A DNA stretch of 64,000 nucleotides. Origin: Mycoplasmatota bacterium (lineage in GTDB: Bacteria > Bacillota_I > Bacilli_A > RF39 > UBA660). Position numbers and translations under genes: made by a program. The notes beneath the pieces are model-generated. The model saw only the letters and a list, made by a program, of their open reading frames with translations, was not told the origin of the DNA and made no database searches. The stretch is taken from the NCBI GenBank assembly GCA_022774645.1, contig JALFKQ010000035.1, positions 89,277 through 153,276 of the forward strand. Reading direction: 5' to 3'. Each line of letters starts with the position of its first letter. Positions within the stretch are counted from its first letter, which is position 1. Positions 51,476 through 62,474 of this stretch are shown piece by piece.

Positions 51476-51610
51476 ATGAGTGAATTTATTAAAAATGCAT
51501 TATTATTAGAAACTAATTTTCAATCACAATTAGCATTACTTTTCATTGTAATGTTATTTATAGTTCTAACAATTATATGCTTAACAATAATTAAAAAGTC
51601 AAAAAAATGA
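51476..51610 (+). CDS. Small single-TM protein (44 aa)
   Basis: MSEFIKNALLLETNFQSQLALLFIVMLFIVLTIICLTIIKKSKK; SD GGTG upstream; precedes LTA-synthase-like gene. Confidence 0.5.
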   Translation: MSEFIKNALLLETNFQSQLALLFIVMLFIVLTIICLTIIKKSKK

Positions 51611-51617
51611 GGGGTTT

Positions 51618-53558
51618 ATGAAAAATAAATTTAAATTAGTACTTTGGTGGACAATATGGATTATATATTTAGAAATAATATATAAGTTTTTTATTATAAA
51701 AAATTTATTTACAATTAATACACTATCAGTAATATTATTTAGTATTCCATGGATAATATTGTTAACTATAATAACATCTATATTTAGTGAAAAAGTTAAC
51801 AAGATATTAACATTTATTTTATCATTTGGAATAACTCTTATTACATTAGCACAAATAGTATATTATAATTTTTATAATTCAATGTTTTCATTTTTATCTT
51901 TAACTACTGGCACTGGTCAAGTAATGCAGTTTTATGAAATGATAATATCAGTAATACTTAGAATATGGTACATATTTGTAATAATAATTGTTCCATATGT
52001 ATTATTCTTAATATTTAAAAATAAAATATTTGATTTTAGAAGAAATAATATTAAATATTTTATAGGCTATTTTATAATACTAGTGTTTTCATTCATCGGA
52101 ATAGTGATAGTAGTTAATAAAAGTAACAGTGGATTTTATTCTTTAAAAAGATTAATATTTAAAACACATGCTCCGATGTTAACAATTGATAAAACAGGAT
52201 TACTTACTATGGAAGCAATTGACATTGAAAGATATTTTTTTGGATTTACAGAAGAAGTATATTTAGAACCAACGAATAAAGATAATGATGAACCAAAGGA
52301 AGAAGAAAAAGTAATAGAATATAATGTAACTGATATAGATTTTGATATTAAAATTGAAGAAGAAACTAATAGTAAAATTAAAAGCATGCATGAATACTTT
52401 AAAACAGTGGATTCATCAAATAAAAATGATTATACAGGTCTTTTTAAAGGTAAAAATCTTATATATATAACAGCAGAAGCTTTTGATACAATTGCCATAA
52501 ATGAGAAATTAACACCTACATTATATAAAATGGCTAATAATAGTTTTATTTTTAATAATTATTATCAACCATTATATCCAGTATCTACATCAGATGGTGA
52601 GTATATGAATGTTACGAGTTTAATACCCAAAGAAGGTGTATGGAGCTTTTCAAAATCAAGTAGTATTAGTATGCCATATGGAATAGGTAATATGTTTAAA
52701 AAAGAAGGTTATATTACTTATGGATTTCATAATCATAATTATAAATATTATAATAGACATAAATCACATAAAAATATTGGTCTTACATATTATGGCTGTG
52801 GAAATGGTCTTGAAAAGAAAATGAATTGTAAACATTGGCCTAATAGTGATAAAGAAATGATAGATGGAACAACTGGTTATTACATTAATAGTGATAGTCC
52901 ATTTATGACTTACTATATGACAGTAAGTGGTCATTTAAATTATAATTTTAATGGTAATAATATGGCTTATAGAAATAAAAGTAAAGTCAAAGATTTAAAA
53001 TATAGTACAGCTGTTAAAGCTTATATTGCAACACAAATAGAACTTGATAAGGCAATAGAAAAGTTATTAAGTGAACTTGAAAAAGCAGGCAAATTAAATG
53101 ATACTTTGATAGTAATTGCGCCAGATCATTATCCTTATGGATTAACAACAAAGCAAATGAATGAAATTAGTAATTTTGATAGAAGTGATAAATTTGAAAA
53201 ATTTCATACAACACTTATAATGTATAATCCAACAATTGAAAAAACAGAAGTAAGTAAAGTTATAAGTAGTTTAGATATCTTACCTACAATATATAATTTA
53301 TATGGCCTTAGATTTGATTCAAGATTATTAATAGGTAGAGATATATTTAGTGATAATGAGCATATAGTTATACTTTCTGATAGAAGTTGGATAACTGATA
53401 AAGGAAGATATAATGCAGTAACAAAAGAATTTATAAGTAATGGTGAAGATGTAAGTCAAGAATATATTGATGAAATAAATATAAAAGTTAATCAAAAATT
53501 CAGTATGTCATCATTAATATTAGATAATAATTATTATAAGAAACTAGGTATAAAATAA
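51618..53558 (+). CDS. LTA synthase/sulfatase-family membrane enzyme
   Basis: Five TM N-terminus; LIYITAEAFDTIAIN; TSDGEYMNVTSL; VSGHLNY; IVIAPDHYPYG. Confidence 0.87.
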   Translation: MKNKFKLVLWWTIWIIYLEIIYKFFIIKNLFTINTLSVILFSIPWIILLTIITSIFSEKVNKILTFILSFGITLITLAQIVYYNFYNSMFSFLSLTTGTGQVMQFYEMIISVILRIWYIFVIIIVPYVLFLIFKNKIFDFRRNNIKYFIGYFIILVFSFIGIVIVVNKSNSGFYSLKRLIFKTHAPMLTIDKTGLLTMEAIDIERYFFGFTEEVYLEPTNKDNDEPKEEEKVIEYNVTDIDFDIKIEEETNSKIKSMHEYFKTVDSSNKNDYTGLFKGKNLIYITAEAFDTIAINEKLTPTLYKMANNSFIFNNYYQPLYPVSTSDGEYMNVTSLIPKEGVWSFSKSSSISMPYGIGNMFKKEGYITYGFHNHNYKYYNRHKSHKNIGLTYYGCGNGLEKKMNCKHWPNSDKEMIDGTTGYYINSDSPFMTYYMTVSGHLNYNFNGNNMAYRNKSKVKDLKYSTAVKAYIATQIELDKAIEKLLSELEKAGKLNDTLIVIAPDHYPYGLTTKQMNEISNFDRSDKFEKFHTTLIMYNPTIEKTEVSKVISSLDILPTIYNLYGLRFDSRLLIGRDIFSDNEHIVILSDRSWITDKGRYNAVTKEFISNGEDVSQEYIDEINIKVNQKFSMSSLILDNNYYKKLGIK

Positions 53559-54373
53559 TGAAAATGACAGTAAAAGATTTTGATTTAAAAAGTACAATAC
53601 TTAGTGGTTCTTGCTTTAGAGTAATAGAAGAAGTAGATGGAAGTTTCACTAATATATTAAAAGATAGAGTTATAAACATAAAACAAAATAAAGATGAATT
53701 AATAGTTATATCTTCAAATAATAATAATTTAGAGTCAGTTATTAAAGAATATTTTGATTTAAACAGGGATTATAATGTGATTAATCAACAACTTATTAAC
53801 AATGATAATAAAATGATAGAAATAGTATCAAAATGTAAAGGATATAAAATAATAAATCAAGATTCATTTGAAATGTGTATAAGTTATATAATAAGTCAAA
53901 ATAATAATGTTAAAAGAATAAGTAAAGCTATATTAGATATAAGTAATAAGTATGGAAAAACTGTAATATTTAATAACAAAGAATATCATCTATTTCCAAC
54001 ATATGAATCTATTAAAAATATATCGGTAGATGAATTAAGAAGTTTTAAGGTTGGCTTTAGAGCAGAATATATAAGAGATTTTTTAGATAAATATGAAAGT
54101 TTAAAAGATATAAATACTTTAAACACGAAAGAAGCAACAGCTGAATTAATGAAAGTAAAAGGTATAGGTTTAAAGGTTGCTTCTTGTATATTGTTATTTG
54201 GTTATAAAAGGTTAGATACTTATCCGATTGATACATGGGTTAAGAAAAGTATATCGGAAATTTACAATATTAAAAACGATCAAAAAACAATAGAAAAGTT
54301 TGCAGAAAATACATACAAAGAATATTCAGGTATAGCAATACAATATTTATTTCATAGTAAAAGAAATGTATAA
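53558..54373 (+). CDS. 8-oxoguanine DNA glycosylase/AP lyase (OGG1-like)
   Basis: VKGIGLKVASCILLFGYKRLDTYPIDTWVKK (HhH-GPD with catalytic Lys and Asp). Confidence 0.9.
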   Translation: MKMTVKDFDLKSTILSGSCFRVIEEVDGSFTNILKDRVINIKQNKDELIVISSNNNNLESVIKEYFDLNRDYNVINQQLINNDNKMIEIVSKCKGYKIINQDSFEMCISYIISQNNNVKRISKAILDISNKYGKTVIFNNKEYHLFPTYESIKNISVDELRSFKVGFRAEYIRDFLDKYESLKDINTLNTKEATAELMKVKGIGLKVASCILLFGYKRLDTYPIDTWVKKSISEIYNIKNDQKTIEKFAENTYKEYSGIAIQYLFHSKRNV

Positions 54374-54425
54374 AAAATAGCGATAACATATTTAATATTT
54401 TAGTTAAATATGTTATCATTTTATT

Positions 54426-55364
54426 ATGAAGAATAAAATAGGATTAACAATTATATTTATATTATTAATAGGTGTAATTATGCTACTATTTGCAGGAATA
54501 ATGCATAAGTTAAACGCAGAGTCTCTGAACGAAGGTTTTTACTTGTTAGGAGATGCTGAAACAAAGGTAGAATATGGGAATAAATATGATGAACTTGGAT
54601 ATGTAGCAATAGTTAATGATGTGGATTACCATAATAAAGTTATAGTAGAAAATAATGTTAATGAAGAAAAACTCGGAGAATATACTATCAATTATTATTT
54701 AACAGTTAAAAATCATAAAAAAAGCTTATCAAGAACAGTAAAAGTTGTTGATAATGTTAAACCTATAATAAAAATAAATGGAGATAAGGAAATATATTGT
54801 ACTGTTAATTTAAATGATTGTGAATTACCAAAATATGAAGCTAGTGATAATTATGATGGCAATATTATTGATAAAGTAGTTATAGAAAATAATGTTGATA
54901 TGAGTAAAAAAGGCGTATATGAAGCTAAATATAAAGTAAAAGACAGTAGTGGAAATGAAGCAGAAGAAACAGTTAAAATAAATGTTAAAGATAAGTTTGA
55001 ACATACATATGTAAATATATCAATATCAAAGCAAAAATTAACTTATTATGTTAAAAATAAACCAGTATTAGTAACAGATGTCACAACTGGTAAAAATAAT
55101 GCAACTAAAACAGGTAACTTCAAAATAAGAAATAAAGTAAGAAATACATATCTAACAGGTAAAGATTATAAATCGTTTGTTAAATATTGGATGGCTTATT
55201 CAGGAAATAGTTATGGAATACATGATGCTTCTTGGAGAAATAAATTCGGAGGATCAATATACAAAGCAAATGGAAGTCACGGATGCGTTAATGTTCCAAC
55301 AGATGCAGCAGCAAAATTATATAATATGTTAGACATTGGTACACCAGTTTATATTAAGAGATAA
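54426..55364 (+). CDS. L,D-transpeptidase with Ig-like (DUF5011-type) domain
   Basis: DNVKPIIKINGDKEIYC...YDGNIIDKVVIENN...DSSGNEAEETVKINV; catalytic GIHDASW...NGSHGCVNVP. Confidence 0.92.
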   Translation: MKNKIGLTIIFILLIGVIMLLFAGIMHKLNAESLNEGFYLLGDAETKVEYGNKYDELGYVAIVNDVDYHNKVIVENNVNEEKLGEYTINYYLTVKNHKKSLSRTVKVVDNVKPIIKINGDKEIYCTVNLNDCELPKYEASDNYDGNIIDKVVIENNVDMSKKGVYEAKYKVKDSSGNEAEETVKINVKDKFEHTYVNISISKQKLTYYVKNKPVLVTDVTTGKNNATKTGNFKIRNKVRNTYLTGKDYKSFVKYWMAYSGNSYGIHDASWRNKFGGSIYKANGSHGCVNVPTDAAAKLYNMLDIGTPVYIKR

Positions 55365-55371
55365 AAAATAG

Positions 55372-55400
55372 TTGCATTTATAAAACTTATATGTTACTAT
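55372..55400 (+). promoter_or_regulatory. Promoter for uracil permease-upp operon
   Basis: TTGCAT (55372-55377), 17-bp spacer, extended -10 TGTTACTAT (TACTAT 55395-55400). Confidence 0.55.
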
Positions 55401-55418
55401 TTATTAAAGGTTAAAAAT

Positions 55419-55505
55419 ATGAGAGAATTGAAGTCAAAAAAATTTGTTGTTTTAAAAAAATGTACTAATATTATTGATTTTAATTCTTTTTTAAATTCTC
55501 ATTGA
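55419..55505 (+). CDS. Candidate attenuator leader peptide (28 aa)
   Basis: AAAGG SD then MRELKSKKFVVLKKCTNIIDFNSFLNSH*; stop codon forms the end of the 5' arm of the downstream terminator. Confidence 0.45.
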   Translation: MRELKSKKFVVLKKCTNIIDFNSFLNSH

Positions 55506-55527
55506 TTTATTCAATGAGATTTTTTTT
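55497..55527 (+). terminator. Strong intrinsic terminator/attenuator upstream of uracil permease
   Basis: TCTCATTGA-tttat-TCAATGAGA followed by 8 T. Confidence 0.8.
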
Positions 55528-55560
55528 GACCTGATTTATTGTTTTAAAAAGGAGGAAAAT

Positions 55561-56838
55561 ATGAAAAGCAGTAAAATGTTACTTGGAGTTAATGACAAAC
55601 CACCATTATTAAAATGGATATTATTATCATTGCAACATGTATTTGCAATGTTTGGAGCAACAATTCTTGTTCCAATTTTAGTTAATAAAGCAGTAGGAAG
55701 TGATGTGTTATCTATACCAGTAGCACTAATAAGTTCTGGAATTGGTACTCTAATTTATATAATATGTACAAAGGGAAAATCACCAGTTTATCTTGGAAGT
55801 TCATTTGCATTTATTACACCAATGATTGTTGCATTTGCTAAATGTGGAAAGGCAAGTGTATTTACAGGAATAATGGCAGTAGGACTAGTTTATGTGCTAG
55901 TAGCTTTAATAATTAAATTAGTAGGTAAAAACTGGATAAATAAATTATTACCACCAATAGTAGTTGGACCCATGATTATGATAATAGGTTTATCACTAGC
56001 ACCAACAGCAATAGAAGAAATAGGATTAAACTTAGAAAAAGTACCTTGGAAAAATATAGTAGTTGCATTAATATCATTCTTAACAACAGGAGTCCTTGCA
56101 GTAAGAGGTAAAGGATTTTTAAAAGTAATACCTTTTTTACTTGGTATGGTTGCAGGATATATTTCATCAATAATACTAGGTATGGTCAATTTAAAAGAAA
56201 TATTTGAAACAAGTTTTATAGCTGTACCGGATTTTTATGTACCATTTGTACATTATAAATTAAATTTTGCAGGGATATTAACAATTGTACCAATAGCTCT
56301 TGTTACTATATCTGAGCATATTGGAGATCACAAAGTTTTAAGTGAAATAATTGATAAAGATTTAATAACTGATCCAGGACTTGATAATACACTTATGGGA
56401 GATGGAATGGCAACATTTGCAGCAGGCTTGATTGGTGGGCCAGCTAACACAACATATGGAGAAAATACATCAGTTGTTGGAATGACAAAAGTAGCATCAG
56501 TTTGGGTTATTGGATTAGCAGCAATAATAGCAATAATATTTGGATTTTTAGGACAATTAACAGCAATTATTTCTTCAATACCAAGTCCAGTTTTAGGAGG
56601 AGTATCAATATTACTTTATGGATTTATATCAGTAAATGGATTAAAAATATTAATTCAAAACAAAGCAGACTTTGAAAATACTAAAAATGTAATAGTAGCT
56701 TCATCAATGTTAGTACTTGGTTTAGGTGGAGCAGCAATATCAATAATTACAAAAAACATATCAGTATCAATATCAGGAATGAGTTTAGCAGCACTAGTTG
56801 GAATATTATTAAATCTATTTATAAAGGAGAGTAAATAA
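55561..56838 (+). CDS. Uracil permease (NCS2 family)
   Basis: LQHVFAMFGATILVPIL; GPANTTYGENTSVVGMTKVAS; PSPVLGGVSILLYGFI. Confidence 0.94.
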   Translation: MKSSKMLLGVNDKPPLLKWILLSLQHVFAMFGATILVPILVNKAVGSDVLSIPVALISSGIGTLIYIICTKGKSPVYLGSSFAFITPMIVAFAKCGKASVFTGIMAVGLVYVLVALIIKLVGKNWINKLLPPIVVGPMIMIIGLSLAPTAIEEIGLNLEKVPWKNIVVALISFLTTGVLAVRGKGFLKVIPFLLGMVAGYISSIILGMVNLKEIFETSFIAVPDFYVPFVHYKLNFAGILTIVPIALVTISEHIGDHKVLSEIIDKDLITDPGLDNTLMGDGMATFAAGLIGGPANTTYGENTSVVGMTKVASVWVIGLAAIIAIIFGFLGQLTAIISSIPSPVLGGVSILLYGFISVNGLKILIQNKADFENTKNVIVASSMLVLGLGGAAISIITKNISVSISGMSLAALVGILLNLFIKESK

Positions 56839-57464
56839 TGAAAGAAATTATATTAGATCACCCACTTGTTACACATAAATTATCAATATTAAGAGATAAA
56901 AATACAGGTACAAAAGAATTTAGAGAAATAATAAGTGAAATAGCAATATTACTGTGTTATGAAGCAACAAAAGATGCTACACTAGATGATATAACAATTG
57001 AAACACCGCTTACAAAGTATGATACTAAAAAGTTAAATGAAGATAAATATGCATTTGTACCTATATTAAGAGCTGGAATGAGTATGGTTGATGGTATTAT
57101 TAAAGTAATACCAAATGCTAAAATAGGGCATATCGGGCTATATAGAAATGAAAAAACACTTGAGCCAGTGGAATATTATTATAAAATGCCTGACAAAATA
57201 GAAGAAAGAGAAGTATTTGTTTTAGATCCAATGTTAGCAACAGGAGGAAGTGCAATAGCAACAATAAATAGATTAAAAAAAGATGGTGTTAAAAAAATAA
57301 AATTTCTGTGTATAATAGCTTCTCCAGAAGGTATAGAGAAACTAAAAAATGCACACAATGATGTACAAATATATTGTGCATGCAAAGATAAATGTTTAAA
57401 TGAAAATGGTTATATATTACCAGGTTTAGGAGATGCAGGAGATAGAGTTTACGGAACTAAGTAA
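56838..57464 (+). CDS. upp: Uracil phosphoribosyltransferase
   Basis: DHPLVTHKLSILRDKNTGTKEFRE; PILRAGMSMVDG; DPMLATGGSAIATI; GDAGDRVYGTK. Confidence 0.97.
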   Translation: MKEIILDHPLVTHKLSILRDKNTGTKEFREIISEIAILLCYEATKDATLDDITIETPLTKYDTKKLNEDKYAFVPILRAGMSMVDGIIKVIPNAKIGHIGLYRNEKTLEPVEYYYKMPDKIEEREVFVLDPMLATGGSAIATINRLKKDGVKKIKFLCIIASPEGIEKLKNAHNDVQIYCACKDKCLNENGYILPGLGDAGDRVYGTK

Positions 57465-57514
57465 ACCATACTAAAACTTATACAAAAAAATAAATAAAAT
57501 GTTATAATTAAGTT

Positions 57515-58147
57515 ATGATAAAGAAAATATTAAAAGAAAATTATTTATATTTAATAATTATAATACTTCTTATTATAACTTTTTTAATTATAAAAAATAC
57601 TAATATATATAATAAAATAGTTGATATTGATTATACCGTTATAGAATTTATAGGTAATCATGTTGACAAAAGATTAACAGCAGTTTTTAATTTTTTAACG
57701 AATTTTGGTGATTGGTACATACCAACTATAATTATCGTGTGTATTTTATTGTTTATTAAAAATAAATGGTATTTTACATTAATAACAGGAAGTTATACAA
57801 TTTCAGGACTTGTTGTATTAATATCTAAATTGTTAGTAAGAAGACCAAGACCTCTTGTAGCATTAATAGATATACCTAAGAGTTATAGCTTTCCAAGTGG
57901 ACACACATTAACATCAATATTGTTTTATATGGTACTTTGGTATTTACTTACTAAAAACACAAATAGATTTAATAAAGCAGTGTTCTTTTCCTTATTTATT
58001 TTATTAGCAATATTAGTTGGATTTTCAAGAATATATTTAGGAGTACATTTCTTTTCTGATGTAATAGGAGGTCTTATTTTATCAATACCTTGTACTCTTA
58101 TGTGTTTAAATATAATAAATAAAAACTTTGGAGAAAAATTAAAATGA
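57515..58147 (+). CDS. PAP2 family phosphatase
   Basis: KLLVRRPRP; SFPSGHTLTSI; SRIYLGVHFFSDVIGG. Confidence 0.93.
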   Translation: MIKKILKENYLYLIIIILLIITFLIIKNTNIYNKIVDIDYTVIEFIGNHVDKRLTAVFNFLTNFGDWYIPTIIIVCILLFIKNKWYFTLITGSYTISGLVVLISKLLVRRPRPLVALIDIPKSYSFPSGHTLTSILFYMVLWYLLTKNTNRFNKAVFFSLFILLAILVGFSRIYLGVHFFSDVIGGLILSIPCTLMCLNIINKNFGEKLK

Positions 58148-59205
58148 GAGGTTTAGTTTTAGAAGGTGGAGGAGCAAAAGGAGCATATGAAGCTGGTGCT
58201 ATTAAAGCACTTCAAAAAAAGAAAATATATTTTGATGGTGTTAGTGGAACCTCAATAGGTGCAATAAATGCAGCTTTTTATGCCGAAAGAAATTTAACAG
58301 GGCTTTATAAATTATGGGAAAGTACAGATAGTAGTGAACTATTTGGAATCGATGGAGAATTTCTAAATAACATTTCACATTTAAAGTTTAAAAAATCTGA
58401 AATAAAAAAGAATAAAGAAAGTATAAGATCAGTGATTAAAAATTTTGGTATAGACACTAAAAATATAAGAGCATTGTTAGACAAATACATAAAAGAAGAT
58501 AGATTAAGAAAAACAAAAATAGATTTTGTGCTTGTTACATTTAGTATAAATGATTTAAAACCGGTAATAGTACATAAAAATGATATACCAAAAGATAAAA
58601 TACAAGAATATATAATGGCAAGTGCATATCTACCTGGATTTAAATTTGAGAAAATTATTGATAATAAATATTATATAGATGGTGGAGTCTATGATAGATG
58701 CCCAGTTAATGAATTAATTGATGCAGGATATGATGAAATATTTGTAATAAAAGCTTGGCAAAACAAATTAAAATATAAAAAGAAACCTGGAATAAAAATA
58801 CACGAAATTAAGCCAAGAGAAGACTTAGGCTCTGTCTTAGTTTTCACAAAAGAAGTATCCACATACAGAATGAATTTGGGTTATTATGATACTTTAAAAT
58901 ACTTAGATAATCTAGATGGAAAGAAGTATTATTTTAAATATTATAGTGACAAGTATTATGATAATCTTTTCGATAAAATATGGTATAAAAAAATAATTAA
59001 AAAATATAATAACAATATAGTACCTAAATCAAATAAAGATTTTATTATTAAAATAATAGAGAAGGTATGTAAAGAATTAAATATAGAAAGATTCAAAATA
59101 TATAATACACCATATCTACTTACTAAATTAAAATACAAAATGATAGAAAAAAGAGATAATTACTATTATGATTTTATTAAAAATATAAAAGTGGATTTTG
59201 AATAA
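58144..59205 (+). CDS. Patatin-like phospholipase
   Basis: LVLEGGGAKGAYEAGAIKAL; GVSGTSIGAINAAF; DGGVYDRCPV. Confidence 0.94.
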   Translation: MRGLVLEGGGAKGAYEAGAIKALQKKKIYFDGVSGTSIGAINAAFYAERNLTGLYKLWESTDSSELFGIDGEFLNNISHLKFKKSEIKKNKESIRSVIKNFGIDTKNIRALLDKYIKEDRLRKTKIDFVLVTFSINDLKPVIVHKNDIPKDKIQEYIMASAYLPGFKFEKIIDNKYYIDGGVYDRCPVNELIDAGYDEIFVIKAWQNKLKYKKKPGIKIHEIKPREDLGSVLVFTKEVSTYRMNLGYYDTLKYLDNLDGKKYYFKYYSDKYYDNLFDKIWYKKIIKKYNNNIVPKSNKDFIIKIIEKVCKELNIERFKIYNTPYLLTKLKYKMIEKRDNYYYDFIKNIKVDFE

Positions 59206-59261
59206 ATTATAAAAAAACTATTGCAAAAGTATTAAAAAATTGCTAAAATACTTTATGCAAT

Positions 59262-59336
59262 GCAGGTATAGTTCAACGGTTAGAATGTGGCCTTGCCAAG
59301 GCTAAGATGTCGGTTCGATTCCGATTACTTGCTCCA
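59262..59336 (+). tRNA. tRNA-Gly(GCC)
   Basis: GCAGGTA...TACTTGC T CCA; anticodon loop TTGCCAA; GGTTCGATTCC T arm. Confidence 0.93.
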
Positions 59337-59381
59337 GTGACGTTTCTGTTCGAACTTTTATAGTTTGAACTTGAGATACAT

Positions 59382-59407
59382 ATCAATCCGTTCGGGTTGA
59401 TTTTTTT
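59382..59407 (+). terminator. Terminator hairpin after tRNA-Gly
   Basis: ATCAATCC-gttc-GGGTTGAT then T7. Confidence 0.7.
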
Positions 59408-59447
59408 GTGTTTACAAAAGAATTAATAAGGAAAGGATGTGATTTTT

Positions 59448-59723
59448 ATGATAAAGTTTACTACACAAGAGTTAGAAATGGAAAGTAATCTTAAACAACG
59501 TATTGAGTTTATTTGTGAGTTTTGCCATACTACACCAAAGATTATCAATGGTAGTATCAAACGAATAAACAATACTAACTTGAACTACCTAGAACCACAT
59601 AAAATCATTATAAACAATACTACTTTTCTAGCATTTAACTATTCTACTGATATTTATGTAGGTAATTTAAGTAAAAAGATTAAATTAGTAGAACTTGAAG
59701 ATTACATAAAGAATATGGCTTAA
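59448..59723 (+). CDS. Hypothetical mobile-element protein
   Basis: SD AAAGGATGTG; MIKFTTQELEMESNLKQRIEFICEFCHTTPKIINGS...; no family recognised. Confidence 0.6.
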   Translation: MIKFTTQELEMESNLKQRIEFICEFCHTTPKIINGSIKRINNTNLNYLEPHKIIINNTTFLAFNYSTDIYVGNLSKKIKLVELEDYIKNMA

Positions 59724-59863
59724 ACACTAATGAGTTTTGCAAATGATATTGACTTTTTCTCTTTAAAACCTTATCATATAAAGCGAAAACAAGGGGAATT
59801 TACATACCAAATCTTTTTAATGGGGTTATGATTTGGAAGTACACAATTTAAAAACATAAGTTA

Positions 59864-59914
59864 AAGAGATAAAGGTAGTAGATGTATCTATGGGCTTTTA
59901 TCTCTTATTTTTTT
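59864..59914 (+). terminator. Terminator/attenuator-like hairpin in recombinase leader
   Basis: AAGAGATAAAG...CTTTTATCTCTT (1-nt bulge) followed by ATTTTTTT, 20 nt before the recombinase start. Confidence 0.55.
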
Positions 59915-59916
59915 AG

Positions 59917-61900
<1,984 letters not shown>

Positions 61901-62013
61901 ATAATTAAATAAATAATGGAGCAAGTTTAAAACAAAAAAGTTTACTTTTCTTGTTTTAGACTTATCTATCATAAAAGATTTTTTGCTAACTTTTTAATGA
62001 AAAAAGTTATAAC

Positions 62014-62186
62014 AAACGTGGCACGTTTTGTTGAACGAAGTTCAATGAAAGTGGCGATAGTTTGTTACCAAGACTTATGTAATTTTGTTTTATTGCGTTA
62101 GCTTTAAAACATTATGGAATAAGTCAAAAGGGTTCTAGGGAAGCCCTAGCCCACGAGGTAATTTTGATGGTACGTCAAAATACCTA
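62014..62186. other. oriT: Candidate oriT region (cluster of hairpins upstream of relaxase)
   Basis: AAACGTG-g-CACGTTT (62014-62028), TTGAAC-gaa-GTTCAA (62031-62045), CTAGGG-aag-CCCTAG (62135-62149), AGGTAATTTTGA-tggtacg-TCAAAATACCT (62156-62186, one bulged A). Confidence 0.5.
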
Positions 62187-62246
62187 GGGGGTTAAACATT
62201 TTGACAAAGCCAAAATAAGTTTAAAATAAGGAGTGTGATTTTATAT

Positions 62247-62459
62247 ATGGACTTTGAATATAAACGAGAATTTTATAATTTAAAATATGGTAAATGCCAT
62301 CTAATTGATGAGAAAGAAAACTTGTATTTAATCTATGCTGATAATTGTTTTAATCACTATATCGTTTGTACCTATATTGAACCAAATTCTAATGCAATGA
62401 TGAATCAAGAGTTCTTCCCTACTTTAGAAGATGCAAGAAAATATTTTAATGATAAATAA
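62247..62459 (+). CDS. Small hypothetical mobile-element protein
   Basis: MDFEYKREFYNLKYGKCHLIDEKENLYLIYADNCFNHYIVCTYIEP..., immediately upstream of relaxase. Confidence 0.6.
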   Translation: MDFEYKREFYNLKYGKCHLIDEKENLYLIYADNCFNHYIVCTYIEPNSNAMMNQEFFPTLEDARKYFNDK

Positions 62460-62474
62460 GGGGGTTGATAGTTT

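Noticed and set aside
52136-52387. Antisense ORFs in the LTA-synthase-like, patatin and tilS genes
   Set aside because: All sit opposite well-supported coding regions with conserved motifs and lack ribosome-binding sites.
59720-59860. Possible remnant of a resistance-gene leader upstream of the recombinase
   Set aside because: The stretch looked vaguely like translational-attenuation leaders of resistance genes, but I could not support any specific match by eye.
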